Source: Collinsella sp.
Lineage (GTDB): Bacteria; Actinomycetota; Coriobacteriia; Coriobacteriales; Coriobacteriaceae
Length of the DNA: 9,024 nt
Direction: 5' to 3'
Assembly (NCBI GenBank): GCA_019413955.1
Contig: DXMX01000070.1
Span: forward strand, 1-9,024
The notes beneath the pieces are model-generated. The model did no database searches and had not been told where the DNA came from. It saw nothing but the letters and a program-made list of their open reading frames with translations. The position numbers were made by a program, and so were the translations under genes. Position 1 is the first letter of the stretch. Every line of letters begins with the position of its first letter. Positions 1-5,752 of this stretch are shown here, one piece after another.

Positions 1-55
1 GAGCACAACCTTGCCAAGGTTGGGGTCGCGGGTTCGAGCCCCGTTGTCCGCTCCA
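1..55 (+). tRNA. tRNA-Gly(GCC), 5'-truncated by contig start
   Basis: These 55 bases are identical to 2476-2530, the 3' part of the complete tRNA-Gly in this window. They contain the end of the D arm, the anticodon arm with loop UUGCCAA (anticodon GCC), the T arm and an encoded CCA. The first 21 bases are missing only because the contig begins here. Assemblies often break at repeated tRNA genes, so the gene is probably intact in the genome. A terminator follows directly. Confidence 0.93.
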
Positions 56-63
56 AGTGTAAT

Positions 64-94
64 AGCCCGACTACCACGGTAGCCGGGCTTTTTT
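64..94 (+). terminator. Rho-independent terminator after the first tRNA-Gly
   Basis: AGCCCG (64-69) pairs with CGGGCT (84-89). After one A/C mismatch, CTAC (71-74) pairs with GTAG (79-82) around a CACG loop. The run of T at 89-94 completes a classic intrinsic terminator starting 8 bases after the tRNA CCA. Confidence 0.9.
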
Positions 95-109
95 GTACCC
101 ATCGCCTGG

Positions 110-136
110 GCTCGAACCCGAGAGGGAGCGAGCGTT
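110..136 (+). repeat. 27-base structured repeat, copy A
   Basis: This matches 456-482 at 26 of 27 positions. It can fold as CTCG, a 2x2 internal loop, CCC, a GAGA tetraloop, GGG and CGAG. The only difference from copy B (A116 versus G462) lies in the unpaired internal loop, so the fold is kept. Bases 108-119 are also the exact reverse complement of the tRNA T-arm segment at 30-41. Function is unknown; it may be a dispersed intergenic repeat. Confidence 0.7.
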
Positions 137-140
137 AAGC

Positions 141-216
141 AAACGCGGAGCGTTTTTAGCGAGCTGGCGAGGACGCCGGCAGGCGGCCGAAGCCGGTGCG
201 GATCCGCGAAGCGGAT
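141..216. repeat. Cluster of four short hairpins
   Basis: Four small palindromes follow one another: AAACGC-GGA-GCGTTT (141-155, followed by two more T), GGCG-AGGA-CGCC (166-177), CGGC-CGAA-GCCG (184-195) and ATCCGC-GAA-GCGGAT (202-216). The last has GCGAAGC at its centre, a type of GNA-loop DNA mini-hairpin known to be unusually stable. The first could act as a weak terminator. No gene is evident here. It lies between a tRNA terminator and a tRNA remnant. Confidence 0.6.
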
Positions 217-218
217 AC

Positions 219-242
219 GCGGACGCCCCGTTGTCCGCTCCA
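219..242 (+). pseudogene. tRNA-Gly remnant (acceptor ends only)
   Basis: Bases 225-242 are identical to the last 18 bases of the tRNA-Gly genes here, including CCA. They are preceded directly by GCGGAC, the first six bases of the same tRNA, which can pair with GTCCGC. The middle of the gene, about 52 bases, is absent, and a terminator follows as after a functional tRNA. The simplest reading is a tRNA-Gly copy with an internal deletion. Alternatives are a tRNA 3'-end duplication left by an integrated element, or an assembly artefact. The six-base 5' match alone could be chance; the 18-base match is unlikely to be. Confidence 0.55.
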
Positions 243-251
243 ACTATCTTA

Positions 252-277
252 CGTGGTTCTAACGAACCGCGTTTTTT
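252..277 (+). terminator. Rho-independent terminator after the tRNA remnant
   Basis: CGTGGTTC (252-259) pairs with GAACCGCG (264-271), with one G-T wobble, around a TAAC loop. Six T follow (272-277). It starts 10 bases after the CCA of the tRNA remnant, the layout expected downstream of a tRNA gene. Confidence 0.85.
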
Positions 278-288
278 GTTGACGCTGC

Positions 289-393
289 GCGAGCCCCGGG
301 CACCCCATCTTGCCCCCTCAATCGTCGGTCGCGTACATAAAGTACGCTTCCCTCCTCTTTCGCGGCAACCTGGGGCACCCGGAGCCCGCTCGC
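289..393. repeat. Large imperfect inverted repeat (about 105 bp)
   Basis: Bases 296-314 match the reverse complement of 364-382 at 15 of 19 positions. Outside them, GCGAGC (289-294) is perfectly complementary to GCTCGC (388-393), offset by a short bulge. At the centre, GCGTAC (331-336) pairs with GTACGC (342-347) around ATAAA. The whole could extrude as a long hairpin or cruciform. No reading frame with a credible start lies in it. It resembles a small non-autonomous palindromic element, but no target duplication was identified. Confidence 0.6.
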
Positions 394-432
394 TGTTGTG
401 GCCGGGGGAGTGAGTCTTCCGTTCTTTTCACT

Positions 433-444
433 AATCGATCGATT
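433..444. promoter_or_regulatory. 12-bp perfect palindrome, possible operator upstream of GH13 gene
   Basis: AATCGATCGATT is self-complementary and lies 136 bp upstream of the alpha-glucosidase start. LacI-family regulators of sugar genes bind palindromes of about this size with a central CG, so an operator is possible. No paired site and no clear promoter next to it were found. A possible -10 (TATCAT, 531-536) lies nearer the gene but has only a poor -35. Confidence 0.25.
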
Positions 445-455
445 CGTCCCAGGAG

Positions 456-482
456 GCTCGAGCCCGAGAGGGAGCGAGCGTT
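456..482 (+). repeat. 27-base structured repeat, copy B
   Basis: This is the second copy of the element at 110-136, with one base changed in the unpaired internal loop. It lies about 100 bp upstream of the alpha-glucosidase start and within its likely 5' leader or promoter region. The nine-base core CCGAGAGGG also occurs at 5485-5493, inside the inverted repeat downstream of nrdD. Confidence 0.7.
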
Positions 483-579
483 TTGGGGTGTGGCTGTGGC
501 GTTGTTTGCCTCGAATGACAGCTTTGGGCGTATCATCGTGGGCATCTCGCAAAACCTCGTTGCAAGGGAGGCTCACCCC

Positions 580-2313
580 ATGGCTGCAGAAAAGTCCTCT
601 TCGCGCTCATGGATGTCCGATGCCGCGATCTATCAGATCTACCCGCGTTCGTTTAAGGATTCGACCGGTTCGGGTCTGGGCGATATCGCGGGCATTACCC
701 AGCAGATGGACTATCTTGAGCGGCTGGGCATCGAGGCCATCTGGCTGAGCCCGTTTTACCCTTCGCCTCTTGTCGATGGCGGCTATGATGTGGCGGACTA
801 CTGCGATGTCGACCCACGTCTCGGCTCGCTTGACGACTTCGATGACATGATCGCTGCGGCTCACGCGCGCGGCATCAAGGTCATCGTCGATATCGTGCCC
901 AACCATTCATCCAACCAGCACCCCTGGTTCAAAGCCGCTCTTGCCGCCGGCCCCGGATCGCCCGAGCGCGCCCGTTATATCTTTCGCGATGGTCGCGGCG
1001 AGCATGGCGAGCTGCCTCCCACCAATTGGAATGCCAACTTTGGCGGCCCCGCCTGGACGCGTGTTGCGGACGGTCAATGGTATCTGCACATGTTTACGCC
1101 CGAGCAGCCGGACTTTGACTGGTCATGCCCCGAGGTTCACGCGTTCTTTTGCGACGTCCTGGCGTTTTGGAGCGATCGAGGCGTCGATGGCTTTCGCATC
1201 GATGTGGCGCACGGTCTCGCCAAGGATCTCGACCGCGATGACCTCGACCGGTGGCATCTCGCCGAGGGCGATGACATGGTTGACGACGGCGCCCATCCGC
1301 TGTGGGACCGCAACGAGGTCCACGAGATCTATCGCGAGTGGCGCCGCGTGTTCGACCGCTATAATCCGCCGCGCAGCGCCGTTGCCGAGGCGTGGGTGCT
1401 GCCTGAGCGCCAGTATCTCTATGCGCGTCCCAGCGAGCTTGGCCAGACATTCAACTTTGAGTTTGCCAAGGCCACTTGGACCTATGATGACATGCACGCT
1501 GCAATCGAGGAGGGCTTGAAGGCAGCTATCGAATCCGATTCCGCCTCGACCTGGGTACTCTCCAACCACGACGTGCCGCGCGTGGCGACGCGCTATGCCC
1601 TGCCGCAAATCAAGGCGACGCGCTACCACCAGATTGCGCTCGACTGGCTCTTACGCGACGGGTCGTCTTATGACGAGGACCGTGAACTCGGCGAGCGCCG
1701 CGCGCGGGCGGCTCTTTTGCTTGAACTGGCGCTTCCGGGCTCGGCATACGTGTATCAGGGTGAGGAGCTCGGTCTTTTTGAGGTGGCTGATATCCCGTGG
1801 ACTGCACTCGAAGATCCCAGTGCAACCAATACGCGCGGACCGAAGCGCGAGAAGGGGCGCGACGGCTGTCGTGTGCCCCTGCCGTGGGTAGCGGCGGACG
1901 ATCCCGCGCAGGGCGGATCGTTTGGGTTTTCGCCGGCGGACGCTGATGCGGCGCCCCATCTGCCGCAGCCTGCATGGTTTTCCGATTATGCTGCCGATAG
2001 GGAAGAAACGGACCCGACATCGATGCTTGCGCTCTATCGTGACGCCCTCTGGCTGCGGCGCAAGCTGCGCGGGTGCGCCAACGATCTTGCGTGGCTCGAT
2101 CTTGACGGGCGCACCGGTCTTGCGGATGGTGCCGAGGGCGCTGAGGGCGGCGTCATCGCCTATCGCCGCGATAACGGCTGGGCGTGCGTGACGAACTTCG
2201 GTGCAGCACCCGTGGAGCTGCCGGCGGGCAGGGTCCTGCTCACCTCATCAGCGCTTGCAGACGGCAGACTCGCGCAGGACAGCTCTGCCTGGATCATGCT
2301 CGGTGAGATGTAA
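580..2313 (+). CDS. GH13 alpha-glucosidase
   Basis: The product (577 aa) is a glycoside hydrolase family 13 enzyme that releases glucose from short alpha-glucosides such as maltose or isomalto-oligosaccharides. No signal peptide is visible, so it is probably cytoplasmic. The N-terminal half is the (beta/alpha)8 barrel opening AIYQIYPRSF. The conserved regions are DIVPNHSS (104-111), GFRIDVAHG with nucleophile D208, AEAW with acid/base E270, and SNHD with transition-state stabiliser D331. GRDGCRVPLPW lies towards the C-terminal part, before a small beta domain. Segments such as YIFRDG and PEQPDFDW suggest the actinobacterial alpha-glucosidase branch (GH13_30 type). The frame is open upstream to 310, but AAGGGAGG (564-571) is placed 8 bases before ATG 580, which fixes the start. 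No clear terminator follows. Exact substrate, including trehalose or sucrose activity, cannot be read from the sequence. Confidence 0.9.
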   Translation: MAAEKSSSRSWMSDAAIYQIYPRSFKDSTGSGLGDIAGITQQMDYLERLGIEAIWLSPFYPSPLVDGGYDVADYCDVDPRLGSLDDFDDMIAAAHARGIKVIVDIVPNHSSNQHPWFKAALAAGPGSPERARYIFRDGRGEHGELPPTNWNANFGGPAWTRVADGQWYLHMFTPEQPDFDWSCPEVHAFFCDVLAFWSDRGVDGFRIDVAHGLAKDLDRDDLDRWHLAEGDDMVDDGAHPLWDRNEVHEIYREWRRVFDRYNPPRSAVAEAWVLPERQYLYARPSELGQTFNFEFAKATWTYDDMHAAIEEGLKAAIESDSASTWVLSNHDVPRVATRYALPQIKATRYHQIALDWLLRDGSSYDEDRELGERRARAALLLELALPGSAYVYQGEELGLFEVADIPWTALEDPSATNTRGPKREKGRDGCRVPLPWVAADDPAQGGSFGFSPADADAAPHLPQPAWFSDYAADREETDPTSMLALYRDALWLRRKLRGCANDLAWLDLDGRTGLADGAEGAEGGVIAYRRDNGWACVTNFGAAPVELPAGRVLLTSSALADGRLAQDSSAWIMLGEM

Positions 2314-2367
2314 GGGCCTCTTGCGGCGAGTTTGCGTTTGCCTGCGCCTTCCGTGGTGGCTGATGTC

Positions 2368-2385
2368 TTCGCGAGGTTCGCGAGG
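2368..2385 (+). repeat. Two tandem copies of a 9-base unit
   Basis: TTCGCGAGG occurs twice in direct tandem in the gap between the alpha-glucosidase stop and the tRNA promoter. It is short and may be chance in GC-rich sequence. Confidence 0.35.
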
Positions 2386-2413
2386 GCGTCGCAAAACTTT
2401 TCAAAAAAAGTTC

Positions 2414-2442
2414 TTGCATAGGATGCGGGCATCACGTAAGAT
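2414..2442 (+). promoter_or_regulatory. Promoter of the tRNA-Gly/tRNA-Val operon
   Basis: The -35 element TTGCAT (2414-2419) is separated by exactly 17 bases from the -10 element TAAGAT (2437-2442). Transcription would begin around 2449-2450, just before the tRNA at 2455. A run of seven A (2403-2409) just upstream could act as an UP element, as is common for stable RNA promoters. Confidence 0.7.
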
Positions 2443-2454
2443 TAATCCTCGTAA

Positions 2455-2530
2455 GCGGACATGGCTCAGTTGGTAGAGCACAACCTTGCCAAGGTTGGGG
2501 TCGCGGGTTCGAGCCCCGTTGTCCGCTCCA
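2455..2530 (+). tRNA. tRNA-Gly(GCC)
   Basis: A complete 76-base tRNA with encoded CCA. The acceptor stem pairs GCGGACA with TGTCCGC, the D stem GCTC with GAGC, and the anticodon stem CAACC with GGTTG around the loop TTGCCAA. The anticodon GCC reads GGC and GGU glycine codons. It is the first gene of a two-tRNA unit and is separated from tRNA-Val by only three bases. Its last 55 bases repeat positions 1-55 exactly. Confidence 0.97.
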
Positions 2531-2533
2531 TTT

Positions 2534-2608
2534 GGGCGTTTAGCTCAGGGGGAGAGCGCTTCCCTGACACGGAAGAGGTCAGAAGTTCAAATCTTCTAAC
2601 GCCCACCA
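2534..2608 (+). tRNA. tRNA-Val(GAC)
   Basis: A complete 75-base tRNA with encoded CCA. The acceptor stem pairs GGGCGTT with AACGCCC, and the anticodon stem CTTCC pairs with GGAAG around CTGACAC, giving anticodon GAC for valine. It is cotranscribed with the preceding tRNA-Gly and followed by a strong terminator. Confidence 0.97.
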
Positions 2609-2617
2609 AATGTTCGC

Positions 2618-2655
2618 AGCTCAGAGGCTATGTCCTCTGGGCTGTTTTGTTTTTT
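2618..2655 (+). terminator. Rho-independent terminator of the tRNA operon
   Basis: A 10-bp stem pairs 2618-2627 with 2634-2643, with one G-T wobble, around a six-base loop. TTTT, G and TTTTTT follow. It starts 10 bases after the tRNA-Val CCA. Confidence 0.92.
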
Positions 2656-2944
2656 GTCACCAAGCGCGCCGCCAAATAAGTCATCAAATATTGATCCAAG
2701 GTCCGTACGCGATGGTCTTTGTATCCCGTAGGGGTGCCGGCAGATTGCATGTGTCCTGGCCCATCATGACCGCAACATGTTGGTCAAGGACAATCTTTTG
2801 GATTCTTTTGGCGCGAGCAGCTTGGTTTTGGTGCTATTTGGCGGCGGCACGGTTGAGGGGGTTTCAAAACTGCTGTGCAGGTAGTTGGGTTGATAACGTT
2901 TTAGCAGTCTGCCAAGAGGCCTTCATTTATAATGCGTCTGCAAA
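2656..2944. other. Intergenic region without a convincing gene
   Basis: About 290 bases lie between the tRNA terminator and the nrdD control region. No reading frame on either strand has a ribosome binding site or a recognisable product. One short frame, 2777-2884 (35 codons from ATG), encodes a hydrophobic glycine-rich segment (SLVLVLFGGGTVEGVSKLL). It is faintly like the first helix of an aquaporin-type channel and could be a relic, but no Shine-Dalgarno sequence precedes it and the resemblance is weak. Confidence 0.5.
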
Positions 2945-2970
2945 TTGACCAATTGCTTTGACCTGCTGAA

Positions 2971-2986
2971 ACACTATATGTTGTGT
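2971..2986. promoter_or_regulatory. NrdR box 1
   Basis: ACACTATATGTTGTGT fits the NrdR-box consensus (ACACwATATmTTGTGT, from memory) except at one position. NrdR is the ATP-cone zinc repressor that senses dNTP levels and shuts off ribonucleotide reductase operons. The box ends on the base before the -35 element of the candidate nrdD promoter, a suitable position for repression. Confidence 0.85.
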
Positions 2987-3015
2987 TTGACCTAAAAAAG
3001 AATACAGGATATAGA
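2987..3015 (+). promoter_or_regulatory. Candidate nrdD promoter
   Basis: TTGACC (2987-2992, five of six -35 bases) is followed after exactly 17 bases by TATAGA (3010-3015, four of six -10 bases). The spacing and the abutting NrdR box make this the best promoter before nrdD. Transcription would start near 3022, leaving a leader of about 220 bases. Confidence 0.6.
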
Positions 3016-3019
3016 TGCC
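3004..3019. promoter_or_regulatory. Possible degenerate NrdR box 2
   Basis: NrdR normally binds two boxes about three helical turns apart on the same DNA face. The segment starting ACAGGATATA lies 33 bp (centre to centre) downstream of box 1 and overlaps the -10. It keeps ACA and the central ATATA but only about half of the consensus, so the call rests mainly on position. Confidence 0.35.
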
Positions 3020-3021
3020 TC

Positions 3022-3243
3022 TTTGTCGTATGATAGATGGCGGACAGAGAACGAGAACCTTATTCGCCCCATTATTTGGATGGATCTTTGAGCCCCTTGA
3101 TTGGCTGCGAGGATTGTCCGCATGAGGGCCTATGGTTATCGAAAACACAGATTGCGCGACGGCGCCGCAAGACAGGGTAAGCCCTGCCGGGCATCGTTTG
3201 GCTCTGAAGCGCAATGAGGCTACGATGCGAAAGAGGCAAGAGG
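3022..3243 (+). other. Long structured 5' leader of nrdD
   Basis: Between the predicted transcription start and the nrdD start there is no convincing gene. GCGGACA (3040-3046), extended outward by AT across one bulged G, can pair with TGTCCGCAT (3115-3123) and enclose about 68 bases. Further on, CAGGG (3173-3177) can pair with CCCTG (3182-3186). Alternatively GCCC (3181-3184) can pair with GGGC (3189-3192). These two share bases and exclude each other. No known riboswitch motif, including the cobalamin class, was recognised. Confidence 0.4.
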
Positions 3244-5466
3244 ATGAAGATCATCAAGCGCAGCGGCACCGAGGTTACCTTTGACATCGATAAGATCGTC
3301 AATGCGATCCGCGCCGCAAACTTGGAGGTCGAGGAAGGCTCTCGCCTTACCGACCGCCAGGTGATCTATGCGGCACAAAACGTCGCCGAGGCATGTGAGA
3401 AGGCCGGCCACACCGTATCGGTCGAGGAGATCCAGGATCTGGTCGAGGACGAGATTATGCGTCTCGACTGCTACGAGGTCGCTCGCCACTACATCATCTA
3501 CCGCTATGTTCAGAGCCTGAAGCGCCAAAAGAACACGACCGATGACAAGATTCTGTCGCTGATTGAGTGCAATAACGAAGAGGTCAAGCAGGAGAACTCC
3601 AACAAGAATCCGACCGTCAACTCCGTTCAGCGTGACTACATGGCCGGCGAGATCTCCAAGGATCTGACCCAGCGCGTGCTGCTGCCCCAGGAGATCGTGG
3701 ATGCGCACAACGAGGGCCTGATTCACTTCCATGATTCGGATTACTTTGCCCAGCACATGCATAACTGCGACCTGGTGAACCTGGAGGACATGCTCCAGAA
3801 CGGTACTGTTATCTCGGGCACGCTGATTGAGAAGCCGCATAGCTTCTCGACTGCCTGCAACATTGCGACGCAGATCATCGCCCAGGTTGCTTCCTCCCAG
3901 TACGGCGGCCAGTCGATTTCGCTGACCCATCTTGCCCCGTTCGTCGAGGTGAGCCGCCAGAAGATTCGCGGCGAGGTTGCCCGCGAGCTTGAGGAGCTCG
4001 GTGTTTCCGCTCCCGCAGAGAAGGTGCGTGAGGTCGTAGAGGACCGTCTGCGTGATGAGATCCGTCGCGGTGTCCAGACGATTCAGTATCAGGTCGTGAC
4101 CCTTATGACCACCAACGGCCAGGCACCATTCGTGACGGTCTTCATGTACCTCAACGAGGCCCGCTCGGTCCAGGAGAAGCACGATCTTGCCATGATCGTG
4201 GAGGAGACGCTTCGCCAGCGCTATGAGGGCGTTAAGAACGAGGCGGGCGTGTGGATCACCCCGGCGTTCCCCAAGCTTATCTATGTGCTCGAGGACGATA
4301 ACGTTTACGAGGATTCCCCGTACTTCTATCTGACTCAGCTGGCCGCCAAGTGCACCGCCAAGCGCATGGTGCCCGACTACATCTCCGAGAAGAAGATGCG
4401 CGAGCTTAAGCTTTCGAAGGGTGAGACCGCGGGCAATGGCGATTGCTACACCTGCATGGGTTGTCGCAGCTTCCTGACGCCCGACCGCTCGGGCAACGGC
4501 TTTAATAACGTTGCAAACGCGCTGAACTATGACCCGAGCAAGCCCAAGTATTACGGTCGCTTTAACCAGGGTGTTGTGACCATTAACCTGCCCGATGTCG
4601 CACTGAGCTCGCACCAGGACATGGACAAGTTCTGGAAGATCTTCGACGAGCGCCTTGAGCTGTGTCACCGCGCTCTGCTGTGCCGCCATGAGCGCCTGAT
4701 GGGCACGCTTTCGGATGCCGCGCCGATTCTTTGGCAGTACGGCGCCCTGGCACGCCTTAAGAAGGGCGAGACGATCGATAAGCTGCTCGTGGGCGGCTAT
4801 TCCACCATCAGCCTGGGTTACGCCGGTCTGTATGAGTGCGTCAAGTACATGACGGGCCACAGCCACACCGAGAAGGAGGGTACGCCCTTTGCCATGGCAG
4901 TTATGCAGCGTATGAACGACAAGTGCGCGGAGTGGAAGGCCGCGAGCGATATCGATTTCTCGCTGTACGGTACGCCGCTGGAGTCGACGACGTACAAGTT
5001 CGCCAAGTGCCTGCAGCGCCGTTTTGGCATTATTCCGGGCGTGACGGACAAGGGCTATATCACCAATAGCTACCATGTTCACGTGTCCGAGGAGATCGAT
5101 GCCTTCGATAAGCTTAAGTTTGAGGGCATGTTCCAGCAGCTTTCGCCGGGCGGCGCCATCTCCTACGTCGAGGTTCCCAACATGCAGGACAACCTTAAGG
5201 CTGTCATTCGCGTGATGCAGTACATCTACGACAACATCATGTACGCCGAGCTCAACACCAAGAGCGACTACTGCCAGGTGTGCGGCTACGACGGTGAGAT
5301 CAAGATTGTCGAGGATGACGGTAAGCTAGTGTGGGAGTGCCCCAATTGCGGCAATCGTGACCAAGAGAAGATGAACGTCGCCCGTCGTACGTGCGGCTAC
5401 ATCGGCACCCAGTTCTGGAACCAGGGTCGAACCGAGGAGATCCGCGACCGCGTGCTGCATCTCTAA
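3244..5466 (+). CDS. nrdD: Anaerobic (class III) ribonucleoside-triphosphate reductase
   Basis: The product (740 aa) reduces ribonucleoside triphosphates to deoxyribonucleotides for DNA synthesis without oxygen, in the cytoplasm. An ATP cone occupies about residues 1-98 (KIIKRSGTEV onward) and senses ATP/dATP. The catalytic barrel follows, with HFHDSDYF (161-168), C205 in FSTACN, and a cysteine loop with C401, C404 and C407 (CMGCRSFL). C407 is the likely thiyl-radical cysteine, judged by motif. The C-terminal zinc site is C677, C680, C699 and C702. The glycyl-radical motif RTCGY places the radical on G718. The start at 3244 is set by AAGAGG (3231-3236), 7 bases upstream; an in-frame ATG at 3214 has no such site. 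Its last 16 coding bases form part of a large inverted repeat. An NrdR box upstream indicates dNTP-responsive repression. Confidence 0.97.
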   Translation: MKIIKRSGTEVTFDIDKIVNAIRAANLEVEEGSRLTDRQVIYAAQNVAEACEKAGHTVSVEEIQDLVEDEIMRLDCYEVARHYIIYRYVQSLKRQKNTTDDKILSLIECNNEEVKQENSNKNPTVNSVQRDYMAGEISKDLTQRVLLPQEIVDAHNEGLIHFHDSDYFAQHMHNCDLVNLEDMLQNGTVISGTLIEKPHSFSTACNIATQIIAQVASSQYGGQSISLTHLAPFVEVSRQKIRGEVARELEELGVSAPAEKVREVVEDRLRDEIRRGVQTIQYQVVTLMTTNGQAPFVTVFMYLNEARSVQEKHDLAMIVEETLRQRYEGVKNEAGVWITPAFPKLIYVLEDDNVYEDSPYFYLTQLAAKCTAKRMVPDYISEKKMRELKLSKGETAGNGDCYTCMGCRSFLTPDRSGNGFNNVANALNYDPSKPKYYGRFNQGVVTINLPDVALSSHQDMDKFWKIFDERLELCHRALLCRHERLMGTLSDAAPILWQYGALARLKKGETIDKLLVGGYSTISLGYAGLYECVKYMTGHSHTEKEGTPFAMAVMQRMNDKCAEWKAASDIDFSLYGTPLESTTYKFAKCLQRRFGIIPGVTDKGYITNSYHVHVSEEIDAFDKLKFEGMFQQLSPGGAISYVEVPNMQDNLKAVIRVMQYIYDNIMYAELNTKSDYCQVCGYDGEIKIVEDDGKLVWECPNCGNRDQEKMNVARRTCGYIGTQFWNQGRTEEIRDRVLHL

Positions 5467-5646
5467 TACCGCTCCGGGGCTGAGCCGAGAGGGCCGCTTG
5501 GGCATTTGCTCGCTATTTCGGACAGTCCTGCGCAAGACGAAGGCCACATTAAGTGGCCTTCTTTGCGTGCGGAACTCATATCGAGCAAAAGCCCAAGCGG
5601 CCCTCTCGGCTCAGCCAAGTTGACGTAGCTGAGATGCAGCATGCGG
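5448..5646. repeat. 199-bp quasi-palindrome spanning the nrdD 3' end
   Basis: Bases 5448-5516 match the reverse complement of 5578-5646 at 57 of 69 positions, all about one centre. The match is modular. A 26-bp perfect core (5478-5503 with 5591-5616) has an 11/13 inner extension. An outer 16-base block matches at 15/16 and lies mostly inside the end of nrdD, whose stop codon follows it directly. These blocks are separated by 14 bases that hardly match. A smaller hairpin sits near the centre. The right arm therefore carries an inverted copy of the nrdD C-terminal coding bases. It could be an inverted duplication or a pair of dispersed elements; no transposase is present. Confidence 0.85.
5539..5564. 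terminator. Terminator-like hairpin after nrdD
   Basis: GAAGGCCAC (5539-5547) pairs perfectly with GTGGCCTTC (5553-5561) around ATTAA, and TTT follows (5562-5564). Outside it, CGCAA (5531-5535) can pair with TTGCG (5563-5567). The U-run is short, so termination may be partial. It lies 72 bases after the nrdD stop and separates nrdD from nrdG. Confidence 0.6.
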
Positions 5647-5752
5647 TCTGCTCGCTTCTCGAAGTTCTTAGCGGAAATGAGTTGAGCTGCAATGACGATC
5701 TGCTTGCAATGGCGGTTGAGCTGCAGCTGAGTATTTATTGGACCGCGAACCC

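Noticed and set aside
108..119. Reverse complement of the tRNA T-arm, possibly an antisense tRNA fragment
   Set aside because: Only 12 bases of a palindromic-type sequence match; it is better explained as the hairpin stem of the 27-base repeat.
310..579. In-frame upstream extension of the alpha-glucosidase to ATG 310
   Set aside because: It passes through the inverted repeat and the 27-base repeat, has no ribosome site, and the strong Shine-Dalgarno before ATG 580 together with the position of the GH13 domain fits the shorter protein.
3040..3121. Possible tRNA-like element (GCGGACA ... TGTCCGC) in the nrdD leader
   Set aside because: The ends match tRNA-Gly acceptor strands, but there is no T-arm motif, no anticodon arm and no CCA; only the long-range pairing is retained as an observation.
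2927..3214. 95-codon minus-strand frame across the nrdD promoter region
   Set aside because: It overlaps the NrdR box and promoter, lacks a ribosome site and resembles no known protein.
3220..5082. Very long open frame on the minus strand opposite nrdD
   Set aside because: It is a shadow of nrdD caused by strong codon bias in GC-rich DNA; the composition is low in complexity and shows no recognisable domain, whereas the plus-strand product is clearly NrdD.
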